A DNA stretch of 5,764 bases from NCBI GenBank assembly GCA_027031505.1, contig JALVQH010000129.1:1-5764 (forward strand), given 5' to 3'. Every line of letters starts with the position of its first letter. Position 1 is the first letter of the stretch. Of the stretch, positions 1 through 4,971 are shown in pieces. The notes under the pieces are model-generated. The model had not been told where the DNA came from, searched no databases, and saw only the letters and a program-made list of their open reading frames with translations. The position numbers were made by a program, and so were the translations under genes. Source of the stretch: Campylobacteraceae bacterium (lineage in GTDB: Bacteria; Campylobacterota; Campylobacteria; Campylobacterales; Sulfurovaceae).

Positions 1-223
1 ATGCAGTACGGTTCTCAAATTGGACGACACCTTCGATCAGTGCATAGATGGTGTGGTCTTTGCCCATGCCGACACCGGTGCCGGGGTGGACTTTGGTGCC
101 GCGCTGGCGGAGGATGATGTTGCCGGGTATCACTCTCTCTCCACCGTATTTCTTGACGCCGAGGCGTCGTCCGGCCGAGTCACGGTTATTCTGGGTTGAT
201 CCTTGACCTTTTTTGTGTGCCAT
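1..223 (-). CDS. rpmA: 50S ribosomal protein L27 (partial, C-terminus off the window)
   Basis: Ribosomal protein L27 is part of the large subunit and sits near the peptidyl-transferase centre. The reading frame opens with ATG at 223-221, preceded by a strong AAGGAG ribosome binding site. The protein starts [20 protein letters not shown] and continues through [20 protein letters not shown] and [20 protein letters not shown], which is unmistakable L27. The start is the direct MAHKKG type, without the cleaved N-terminal extension known from Firmicutes. About 74 residues are visible and the family is usually about 85, so roughly ten C-terminal residues lie beyond base 1. It begins 9 bases after the rplU stop, so the two are almost certainly cotranscribed. 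In most bacteria obg follows, but that lies outside this window. Confidence 0.97.
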   Translation of the reverse strand, partial: MAHKKGQGSTQNNRDSAGRRLGVKKYGGERVIPGNIILRQRGTKVHPGTGVGMGKDHTIYALIEGVVQFENRTA

Positions 224-232
224 TGTCTCTCC

Positions 233-541
233 TTATCCGATTTTGGTAATACGAACGCGTGTGAAATCACGGCGGAAACCGCGCTTGAGCCTGGAGTCTT
301 TTCTGCGCCGTTTTTTATAAATGATCACTTTTTTGTCGCGCCCCTCATTGATCACTTCGCCCTGGACGACGGCACCCTCTACGAGAGGAGTTCCCACGGT
401 CAGGTCGCTGTCTGTACCCAGTGCCAGAACCTCTTTGAATTCGACGGCGCTTTTCGGCTCAAGACCCATCTTGTCAAAAGCGATAATATCACCTTCCTGC
501 ACCTTGAACTGCTGGCCGCTTGCTTTGATGATTGCGTACAT
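233..541 (-). CDS. rplU: 50S ribosomal protein L21
   Basis: Ribosomal protein L21 binds 23S rRNA in the large subunit. The 102-residue product matches the usual family length of about 102-103. It starts [18 protein letters not shown], the classic L21 N-terminus. The basic C-terminal stretch [20 protein letters not shown] followed by VRITKIG matches the rRNA-binding end of the family. The frame is open 17 codons further upstream, to 592, but that extension is unlike L21. The ATG at 541-539 has an AAAGGG ribosome binding site about 6 bases upstream, so it is chosen as the start. A good -10 box lies about 40 bases upstream of the start, suggesting the gene has its own promoter. rpmA follows after 9 bases. 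Confidence 0.97.
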   Translation of the reverse strand: MYAIIKASGQQFKVQEGDIIAFDKMGLEPKSAVEFKEVLALGTDSDLTVGTPLVEGAVVQGEVINEGRDKKVIIYKKRRRKDSRLKRGFRRDFTRVRITKIG

Positions 542-581
542 TGCAAACCCTTTAATGTGTATCTCTTGAAAAAAGTTCGAG

Positions 582-587
582 ATTATA
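582..587 (-). promoter_or_regulatory. -10 box of a probable promoter for rplU-rpmA
   Basis: Read on the minus strand, this hexamer is a perfect TATAAT, about 40 bases before the rplU ATG. It lies in the only real gap (542-622) between rplU and the gene upstream. No convincing -35 (TTGACA) is seen 16-18 bases upstream. That is usual for sigma-70 promoters of Campylobacterota, which often rely on the -10 box. Transcription would start near base 575, giving a leader of roughly 35 bases. This is inferred from sequence alone. Confidence 0.55.
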
Positions 588-622
588 CCCAAAGGATCAT
601 TAAGATTGTTTGAATCACCCTC

Positions 623-1123
623 TCAATGCAGCCTTTTGAGAATAAGGCACCGGTGGAGTGCCCCGTTTTCTCCTCCATATTTCTGAACGTAAGCGTCAAA
701 CTTCTCCTGGCCGATCATACCGATGCATGCTTCACGGGTCATCCCCTCGGATGTGGGTTTTGGCACATCGAGTGCCGCAGGAACAGGCTCAGTGACTGCG
801 GCCGAGGCAACAACGGTTTCCACCGACTCAATTGTCCGTTGGGGACCGAGAAGCTCCGGGTCACTCTTGTTGCTGTCGATGCTGTAGGGCTCGGGCTTGA
901 TGACATATTGCTCTTCTTTGTGCCGCTTGTACATCCGCCAGGGCTGTATCTTTCCGGTTGCATTGTCCTCTTTCGTTTTTTTTGCTGCGGAGCGGGAATG
1001 GTTTATGCGCCCATTGAGGATCGCCATGGGATCGGGATGGTGACTGTCATACGCCTCCAATGGGCAGGCGAACAGTATGCCGGCAAAAAGCAGGTATTTT
1101 ATACGAACAAATCTGTGCTCCAT
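623..1123 (-). CDS. hypothetical exported protein with conserved-looking C-terminal motif
   Basis: This is a 166-residue protein of unknown function. Residues 1-24 look like a Sec signal peptide: basic MEHRFVRIKY, a hydrophobic core LLFAGILFA, and a likely cut after PLEA. The middle (about 30-125) is polar, low in complexity and rich in Lys, Pro, Ser and Glu, so it is probably disordered. The last 40 residues look folded, around TREACIGMIGQEKFDAYVQK and ending HRCLILKRLH, with two cysteines (C133, C159) that could form a disulfide in the periplasm. The frame is open to 1354, but that part overlaps ridA out of frame. Candidate starts are ATG at 1135 and ATG at 1123. The latter has a GGAA-type ribosome binding site and is preferred. 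It follows ridA by about 19 bases and is probably last in that operon. The C-terminal motif resembles small uncharacterised Campylobacterota proteins as I recall them. Confidence 0.75.
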   Translation of the reverse strand: MEHRFVRIKYLLFAGILFACPLEAYDSHHPDPMAILNGRINHSRSAAKKTKEDNATGKIQPWRMYKRHKEEQYVIKPEPYSIDSNKSDPELLGPQRTIESVETVVASAAVTEPVPAALDVPKPTSEGMTREACIGMIGQEKFDAYVQKYGGENGALHRCLILKRLH

Positions 1124-1142
1124 ATTCTTTTCCATGAATCGC

Positions 1143-1532
1143 TTAAAAGCGTGTGTTGGCATCTGCCACGGCAATGCAGTCAATCTCGATCCTGACATCT
1201 TTCGGAAGACGGGAAACTTCCACCGTGCTTCGTGCCGGACGGTGCGTACCGAAGTATCGGCTGTAGATGGCATTGACCTCGGCAAAATCATCCATATCAG
1301 AAAGGTAAATCGTTGTCTTGACCACATCATTGAGGTGGGCTCCGGCCGCTTCAAGAATATAATAAAGATTCTTGAAGACTTGATGCGTCTGTGTCGCTAT
1401 ATCGGTACCGGCCAACTCCCCGTTGGGCATGAGACCGATTTGTCCGGAAGTGTACACAAAGCTTCCTGATTTGATTGCCTGGGAATAGGGGCCGATTGCC
1501 TGAGGGGCATCCTGAGTCTGTATCGTGATCAT
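1143..1532 (-). CDS. ridA: RidA/YjgF family 2-iminobutanoate/2-iminopropanoate deaminase
   Basis: RidA hydrolyses reactive enamine/imine intermediates released by PLP-dependent enzymes such as threonine and serine dehydratases, protecting other PLP enzymes in the cytoplasm. The 129-residue product is normal family length. Landmarks seen are APQAIGPYSQAI (residues 9-20, with Tyr16), VYTSGQIG (26-33), TIYLSDMDDFAEVN (74-87) and the signature RPARSTVEVSRLPKD (98-112). Arg101 corresponds to the carboxylate-binding Arg105 of the E. coli family members, and Glu116 has the same spacing as their Glu120, so the active site looks complete. A GTG at 1538 is in frame, but AAGGAG lies 5 bases before the ATG at 1532, which fixes the start. 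It starts 9 bases after the lipoprotein stop, and that stop codon runs into the ribosome binding site (TAAGGAG), so the two are cotranscribed. Confidence 0.95.
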   Translation of the reverse strand: MITIQTQDAPQAIGPYSQAIKSGSFVYTSGQIGLMPNGELAGTDIATQTHQVFKNLYYILEAAGAHLNDVVKTTIYLSDMDDFAEVNAIYSRYFGTHRPARSTVEVSRLPKDVRIEIDCIAVADANTRF

Positions 1533-1541
1533 GGGCACTCC

Positions 1542-1880
1542 TTAATTGTTTTCATAAAAGATATAACTGGTCGAATAATCCGAGAATTCAAAGTACTCTT
1601 GTTTTTCACCCGGATCTTTTTTGAAATTAAAATTCTTATCATCGTAGCCGTAACCATAGCGATAGGGGCGGGGCTTACCGTCATTGGTGCCGTATGCGGT
1701 TGAAAGTTTGTCAATTTTAATGAAGCGCTTGACAAGTTTTTCTCCGGCATAGATATCCAATACACCGTTTGTGCCTGTCCAATTCTGGATTGAGCGGCTC
1801 AGACTGTTCTGGGTCTCCTGAGTGCACCCGTTGACTCCCAAAACCGCTATCACCATTGCCGATAATATTTTTATCTTCAT
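1542..1880 (-). CDS. small putative lipoprotein with an EF-hand-like loop
   Basis: This is a 112-residue protein of unknown function. It starts MKIKILSAMVIAVLGVNGCT, a short lipoprotein-type signal with Cys19 in the lipobox VNGC. Asn at -2 is less common, but Gly at -1 is standard. After cleavage the lipid-anchored protein would be about 94 residues. The body holds QNWTGTNGVLDIYAGEKLVK, then a Tyr/Gly-rich run (YRYGYGYDD, residues 73-81) and an aromatic C-terminus (YFEFSDYSTSYIFYENN). Residues 81-92 (DKNFNFKKDPGE) match the spacing of an EF-hand calcium loop. Start choice: ATG at 1880 has AAAGGAG 7 bases upstream, whereas the open frame to 1901 has no comparable site. It lies 23 bases after the antiporter stop and 9 before ridA, inside the putative operon. 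It looks like a conserved Campylobacterota lipoprotein, but I cannot name a family. Confidence 0.82.
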   Translation of the reverse strand: MKIKILSAMVIAVLGVNGCTQETQNSLSRSIQNWTGTNGVLDIYAGEKLVKRFIKIDKLSTAYGTNDGKPRPYRYGYGYDDKNFNFKKDPGEKQEYFEFSDYSTSYIFYENN

Positions 1881-1903
1881 AATTGTACTCCTTTGCTGCA
1901 ATT

Positions 1904-3118
1904 TTATCCGGGAGGTTCTTCAGCGGAAATTTTCTCCAGGGCACGTTTGGTCAAAATGGGTCCAAGCAATTCATGCACCATGGTCGTTGAAATAATAACA
2001 TTCAGTACAATCGGTGCCATAATTCCGAAGCCGGTTTCGCTTTGCAGCGAGAGCGCCAGACCGATCGCGATCCCTGCTTGAGGAAAGAGCGCCAACCCCA
2101 GATAATTCTGGACGACTTGAGAAGTTCCGGAGATCCGCGCCCCCAGCCAGACCCCCGCCACTTTGCCGATAAAACGGAAAACAATATAGAAAAGCACTAC
2201 CCACGGCATACTGGCAACAAAGCCCATATCAAGGTGCATCGCAGAGAGGGTAAAAAAGAGCATAAAAATAATCTCTTTCAGATGGTGATCAAATTCCCGT
2301 CGCACCAGAAAAAAGTTTTTGGGAGAGAGGTTGGACATCACCACACCCATCACCAGCGAAGCGAGCAGCGGCTCAAGCCCAAGATATTCACTCAAACTGA
2401 AAACAATGAAAATCATGCCCAGTGTTGAAGTGGTTTTAATGCTGCGGCGGTTTTTAAAGACCCGATCGATCCAAACCGAAATAACTGCACCCGAGATACC
2501 GATGAGCAATGTTGACAGGAGTACGGGCACGATGGAAAAATATGCACTGAGTGTATTGGTTTTGACGTCGAGAGCAGCCGAAGCAATGATCAAAACAAAA
2601 CTGAACAACACCAGCGTAATCGCATTATCCGCAGCCACAACTCCAAGAAGAAATGCACTTGAACGCCCTTTGATTCTGGTCTCATGAATTACTGCAAGAA
2701 TCGTTGCCGGTGCGGTTGCGGAAGCCAGCGCCCCGAACAACAGAGAAACAGCAAGCCGATAATGAAGCGAAAGTCCAAAATCAAAATAGGAAAACATGCT
2801 GTAAAGCACCGTCCCGATCAATACAAACGTAAAAACCGCCTCAAAAGTCGCAACGACAGCAACATGTTTCCATATTGCACGGAGAACATCATATTTGAGG
2901 TTGGCTCCAATGAGTACCGAAATCAGCGAGAGAGAAAGGTCGATTACCAGGCCGCTCTCATCTACAAATGTTTGGGGGACAAAGTTGAGCATCTTTGGGC
3001 CGATAATAAAACCAAGAACAAGGTAACCGACAACATTAAGGGTTTTGAATTTGTAGCCGACCCATTTGGCAAAGGCTCCCAAAACAAAAATGAGTCCAAT
3101 ATAGAAGAGTGCGTCCAT
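1904..3118 (-). CDS. CPA-family cation:proton antiporter (NhaA/KefB-like membrane domain)
   Basis: This inner-membrane monovalent cation/proton antiporter has 404 residues and about 12 hydrophobic segments, from residue 3 to about 390. There is no C-terminal TrkA-N (RCK) domain, so it is the membrane domain alone, unlike KefB/KefC. Family landmarks are VVGYLVLGFIIGP (29-41), SATAPATILAV (133-143, the unwound-helix region), VVAADNAITLVLF (160-172, where the ion-binding pair sits), FFTLSAMHLDM (288-298), FRFIGKVAGVWLGAR (314-328) and FPQAGIAIGLAL (345-356). The ion-binding pair is Asp164-Asn165 rather than Asp-Asp (CPA2) or Asn-Asp (CPA1), so ion and coupling cannot be assigned. The start ATG at 3118 has GAAAGGGA just upstream. 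It is probably the first gene of an operon with the lipoprotein, ridA and the exported protein. A role in pH or Na+/K+ homeostasis is inferred from the family. Confidence 0.88.
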   Translation of the reverse strand: MDALFYIGLIFVLGAFAKWVGYKFKTLNVVGYLVLGFIIGPKMLNFVPQTFVDESGLVIDLSLSLISVLIGANLKYDVLRAIWKHVAVVATFEAVFTFVLIGTVLYSMFSYFDFGLSLHYRLAVSLLFGALASATAPATILAVIHETRIKGRSSAFLLGVVAADNAITLVLFSFVLIIASAALDVKTNTLSAYFSIVPVLLSTLLIGISGAVISVWIDRVFKNRRSIKTTSTLGMIFIVFSLSEYLGLEPLLASLVMGVVMSNLSPKNFFLVRREFDHHLKEIIFMLFFTLSAMHLDMGFVASMPWVVLFYIVFRFIGKVAGVWLGARISGTSQVVQNYLGLALFPQAGIAIGLALSLQSETGFGIMAPIVLNVIISTTMVHELLGPILTKRALEKISAEEPPG

Positions 3119-3145
3119 AAATCCCTTTCGTTCTGTTCACTCGCC

Positions 3146-3151
3146 ATCATA
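3146..3151 (-). promoter_or_regulatory. possible -10 box for the antiporter operon
   Basis: Read on the minus strand, TATGAT lies 28 bases before the antiporter ATG and is preceded by a T-rich stretch (CCCTTTTTGTG), a pattern typical of Campylobacterota sigma-70 promoters. A TTAACA further upstream would need a 20-base spacer, so it is not a convincing -35. The 55-base gap (3119-3173) is one of the three largest in the window and could separate two transcription units. The evidence is weak. Confidence 0.3.
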
Positions 3152-3173
3152 CACAAAAAGGGTATACATTCTG

Positions 3174-3854
3174 TTAACCCTTTTTAAGCGGCATGGAAAA
3201 TTTCTGTGTCACCAGTTCACCGGCTTCGTCAAAATAGAGATGGTAAAGCATATCTTTGGCCACCGGTAGTCCGACGAGATAGCGCAAAGCGAGGTTGGCC
3301 TGGAGGGAGGCGATGTGCATGACAATGGGCGCTGCAATCCCGGCAGGAGTATGGTCACTGACAACAAAGACGCCAAACGTCGCCCGGTCAAAAAAACACA
3401 CCTGCCCCGTGAAGGCTTCGACACTGCCATAGATCCACGGTGTGGCATGCATTCTGCTCCATGCATCGATCGCTTCGCGCGACGGAAGATTATCGGTCGC
3501 ATCGAGGATCAGATCATACCTCCCATCAAGCTCAGAAAAAGCGGCAAAATCCATCACAAAAGGGGTCACATCTACAAAAGGGTTTTTGCTCCGAATCCGC
3601 TCGACAACGACACGGGCTTTGGATCGCCCTTCGTCAGACAGCGTGAAGGCTATCTGCCGATGGATGTTGTGCAAAGAGACTGTGTCAAAATCCACTACAT
3701 GGATCGTTCCGATCCCGCTGGTTCCCAGGGCAAAAGCGAGAGAAGAGCCCAGACCGCCGGCACCGATAATAGCAATTCTTTTGTTCTGGAGTGCCGCTTG
3801 AGTCGCTTCACCCCAAAGCTGAATCTGACGCACAAAATAGCTATCTGTTTCCAT
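3174..3854 (-). CDS. ThiF/MoeB/HesA-like E1 adenylyltransferase fold protein lacking catalytic Cys
   Basis: ThiF/MoeB proteins use ATP to adenylate the C-terminus of a ubiquitin-like sulfur carrier. This 226-residue protein has the nucleotide-binding part intact: an arginine near the N-terminus (YFVRQIQLWGE, Arg9), the Rossmann glycine motif IGAGGLGSS (30-38), DFDTVSLHNIHRQ (55-67), Lys79, and DATDN (118-122). The C-terminal helix region IASLQANLALRYLVG (181-195) aligns with the usual dimer-side helix. It lacks both CxxC zinc pairs. The position of the ThiF persulfide Cys (in NCRTAGV) is His168 in DHTPAGI, and the only Cys is C153. It may adenylate a substrate without forming a thioester or persulfide, so ThiF or MoeB should not be assumed. 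An in-frame GTG at 3863 is an alternative start, but the ATG has a GGGG-type site about 8 bases upstream. It follows the nitrilase-like gene by 15 bases. Confidence 0.88.
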   Translation of the reverse strand: METDSYFVRQIQLWGEATQAALQNKRIAIIGAGGLGSSLAFALGTSGIGTIHVVDFDTVSLHNIHRQIAFTLSDEGRSKARVVVERIRSKNPFVDVTPFVMDFAAFSELDGRYDLILDATDNLPSREAIDAWSRMHATPWIYGSVEAFTGQVCFFDRATFGVFVVSDHTPAGIAAPIVMHIASLQANLALRYLVGLPVAKDMLYHLYFDEAGELVTQKFSMPLKKG

Positions 3855-3869
3855 ATCAAGCACCCCGTT

Positions 3870-4673
3870 TTATCTTTCCCGCACGCACAATGCGTGCTCA
3901 AAGCGCCAGCTTTTGCGGTGATCTTTGACTGCCTCTTTGTTTATGGTCTCTATGAGCATCGATTCTTTGTCTTCGAGCATCATTTCGACCTCTCCTTCGG
4001 GATTGACCAGCATACTGTCACCATAAAAACGCCACTTGATCTCTCCGTCGATGTATTCTCCGAGACGATTGCTGCGCAGGAGGTAGCATCCGTAAAGAAA
4101 GGCTCTGCTTTTGATGAGTTCACGCCAGCGATTGCGGGAGCCGAACGTTGAAGCACTCGGCAGCAGAACCAGATCCACTTTTTTGCGCCGTACCGCTTCC
4201 CAGAACGGATCAAAGTGGAGTTCGTACCCCGCCATAACGGCGATCTTGAAGCCCTCGAGTTTGAAGATCATTGGATCGTGCAGCGGCGCAACAGGATTGG
4301 CAAAAAAATTCTGCTCATTCCAGTGGGGGTAAGGTATGAGGATCTGCTGGTCATAGTAGGTCGTGTTGCGGGGGGCGATTTTGACAATACTCTTGTAGTA
4401 GTGCTTTTTCTTAACGCGGACAATGGGGGCAACAAAAATCATGTCGTGTTTGCGGGCAAATTTTCCCAACAGCTTAAGGTGCTGGCGGGTTTGCTCTTTG
4501 ACCATTCTGCGGGGCATCGATTCCATCTCCTTGAAGAAATGGTTCAGGACATACTCTCCGAACAGAATCAGTTTTGCTCCGCGTTCAGCTGCGTTCTTGA
4601 GATAAAACTCCAGTCGGGTGGCATTCATCCCGAGTGTGGGCAGCTGCAGGGCTCCGACGGCAAGTTCTTTCAC
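3870..4673 (-). CDS. nitrilase/carbon-nitrogen hydrolase superfamily protein, catalytic triad incomplete
   Basis: This 267-residue, single-domain protein has the nitrilase fold. Visible landmarks are VGALQLPT (6-13), LILFGEYVLN (35-44, with the first triad Glu at 40), the YDQQILIPYPHWNEQNFF region (107-124), FKIAVMAGYELHFDPFW (142-158), VDLVLLPSASTF (166-177) and FYGDSMLVNPEGEV (217-229). The family triad is Glu-Lys-Cys. Here the Lys position reads Gln109 (in YDQQIL for the usual YRKxHL) and the Cys position reads Gly149 (AGYE for the usual ICYD). Amidase activity by the classic mechanism is therefore unlikely and the role is unknown. Translation starts with GTG at 4673, overlapping the xseB stop as GTGA, so it is probably translationally coupled. 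The frame is intact with no sign of decay, which suggests the protein is kept for some other function. Confidence 0.88.
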   Translation of the reverse strand: MKELAVGALQLPTLGMNATRLEFYLKNAAERGAKLILFGEYVLNHFFKEMESMPRRMVKEQTRQHLKLLGKFARKHDMIFVAPIVRVKKKHYYKSIVKIAPRNTTYYDQQILIPYPHWNEQNFFANPVAPLHDPMIFKLEGFKIAVMAGYELHFDPFWEAVRRKKVDLVLLPSASTFGSRNRWRELIKSRAFLYGCYLLRSNRLGEYIDGEIKWRFYGDSMLVNPEGEVEMMLEDKESMLIETINKEAVKDHRKSWRFEHALCVRER

Positions 4674-4873
4674 GCCTCGACCCCGCTCTGCTGCTTCTCA
4701 ATCACCGCCACTTTAAGCTTGGCTTCCTCGACCATCGCCTGAGCCTCTTTGATGGTCGAGAGCCCCTTTTCGTAGAGTTTCACACTCTCCTCAAGTGTCA
4801 CTTCCGGATCCATCAGCTTTTCGAGGATGGCTTTGGACTCAGCCAGTTTCTCTTCGAAGGTTTTGTTTTTCAT
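4670..4873 (-). CDS. xseB: exodeoxyribonuclease VII small subunit
   Basis: XseB is the small subunit of exonuclease VII, which degrades single-stranded DNA from both ends together with the large subunit XseA in the cytoplasm. The 67-residue product is normal for the family. It shows FEEKLAESKAILEKLMDPEV (6-25), then the signature LEESVKLYEKGLSTIKEAQ (27-45) and VEEAKLKVAVIE (48-59), forming two helices. The ATG at 4873 has AAAGGG 7 bases upstream. An earlier ATG at 4877 is out of frame. No xseA is visible nearby, so the subunits are encoded apart, as is common. Its stop overlaps the start of the nitrilase-like gene. Confidence 0.93.
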   Translation of the reverse strand: MKNKTFEEKLAESKAILEKLMDPEVTLEESVKLYEKGLSTIKEAQAMVEEAKLKVAVIEKQQSGVEA

Positions 4874-4888
4874 TCATGATCCCTTTTG

Positions 4889-4904
4889 TGGGACTGAAGT
4901 CCCA
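4889..4904. repeat. inverted repeat TGGGACT-GA-AGTCCCA
   Basis: This is a perfect 7-bp inverted repeat with a 2-base centre; a folded RNA would more likely use a 5-bp stem and a 6-base loop. It lies just before the xseB ribosome binding site. In the direction of the genes it is followed by CAAAAGGG, not a T run, so it is not a terminator for metX. On the plus strand it is followed by GCTCC and six Ts, but no plus-strand gene reads into it. It may affect xseB translation or be part of a dispersed repeat. Confidence 0.6.
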
Positions 4905-4917
4905 GCTCCTTTTTTAT

Positions 4918-4933
4918 CAAAGCTTTGCAAAGC
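4918..4933. repeat. overlapping palindromes CAAAGCTTTG and GCTTTGCAAAGC
   Basis: Two perfect palindromes share bases: CAAAGCTTTG (4918-4927) and GCTTTGCAAAGC (4922-4933). Together they contain CAAAGC as a direct repeat 10 bases apart. They lie between the tandem repeat and the hairpin in the metX-xseB gap. They could be a protein-binding site or part of a repetitive element; the sequence alone does not decide. Confidence 0.6.
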
Positions 4934-4944
4934 AAAACATACCA

Positions 4945-4965
4945 TAATTCCTAATTCCTAATTCC
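4945..4965. repeat. three tandem TAATTCC units
   Basis: Three exact 7-bp copies of TAATTCC (GGAATTA on the gene strand) run from 4945 to 4965. After TCACTC there is a fourth, imperfect copy (TTAATTCTC, 4972-4980) that carries the metX stop codon and its last two sense codons. The repeat therefore reaches the 3' end of metX. Short heptamer arrays like this are typical of dispersed intergenic repeats in some bacteria. Confidence 0.8.
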
Positions 4966-4971
4966 TCACTC

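Noticed and set aside
1064..1066. Cys20 of the exported protein as a lipoprotein cysteine
   Set aside because: The sequence LFAC has Phe at -2, which is atypical for a lipobox, and an ordinary signal-peptidase cut after PLEA is at least as good; left as an exported protein.
1140..1151. CGCTTTTAAGCG palindrome at the ridA stop as a terminator
   Set aside because: The perfect palindrome leaves almost no loop and no T run follows; the next gene starts within 20 bases.
626..1195. Plus-strand open frame of 189 codons opposite the exported protein
   Set aside because: The minus-strand frame has a signal peptide, a plausible folded C-terminus and fits the operon spacing; the plus-strand product looks random and overlaps ridA.
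1124..1354. N-terminal extension of the exported protein back to 1354
   Set aside because: That part lies inside ridA in another frame; the signal peptide begins at the ATG at 1123 (or 1135).
1533..1538. GTG start for ridA two codons upstream
   Set aside because: The AAGGAG ribosome binding site overlaps or abuts this GTG but is correctly spaced for the ATG at 1532.
3315..4151. Long plus-strand open frame of 278 codons
   Set aside because: It runs antisense across the junction of two well-supported minus-strand genes (ThiF-like and nitrilase-like) and its translation shows no recognisable domain; it is a shadow frame.
4889..4915. Hairpin plus six Ts as a rho-independent terminator
   Set aside because: The T run follows the hairpin only on the plus strand, where no gene ends; for the minus-strand metX transcript no U tract follows the hairpin.
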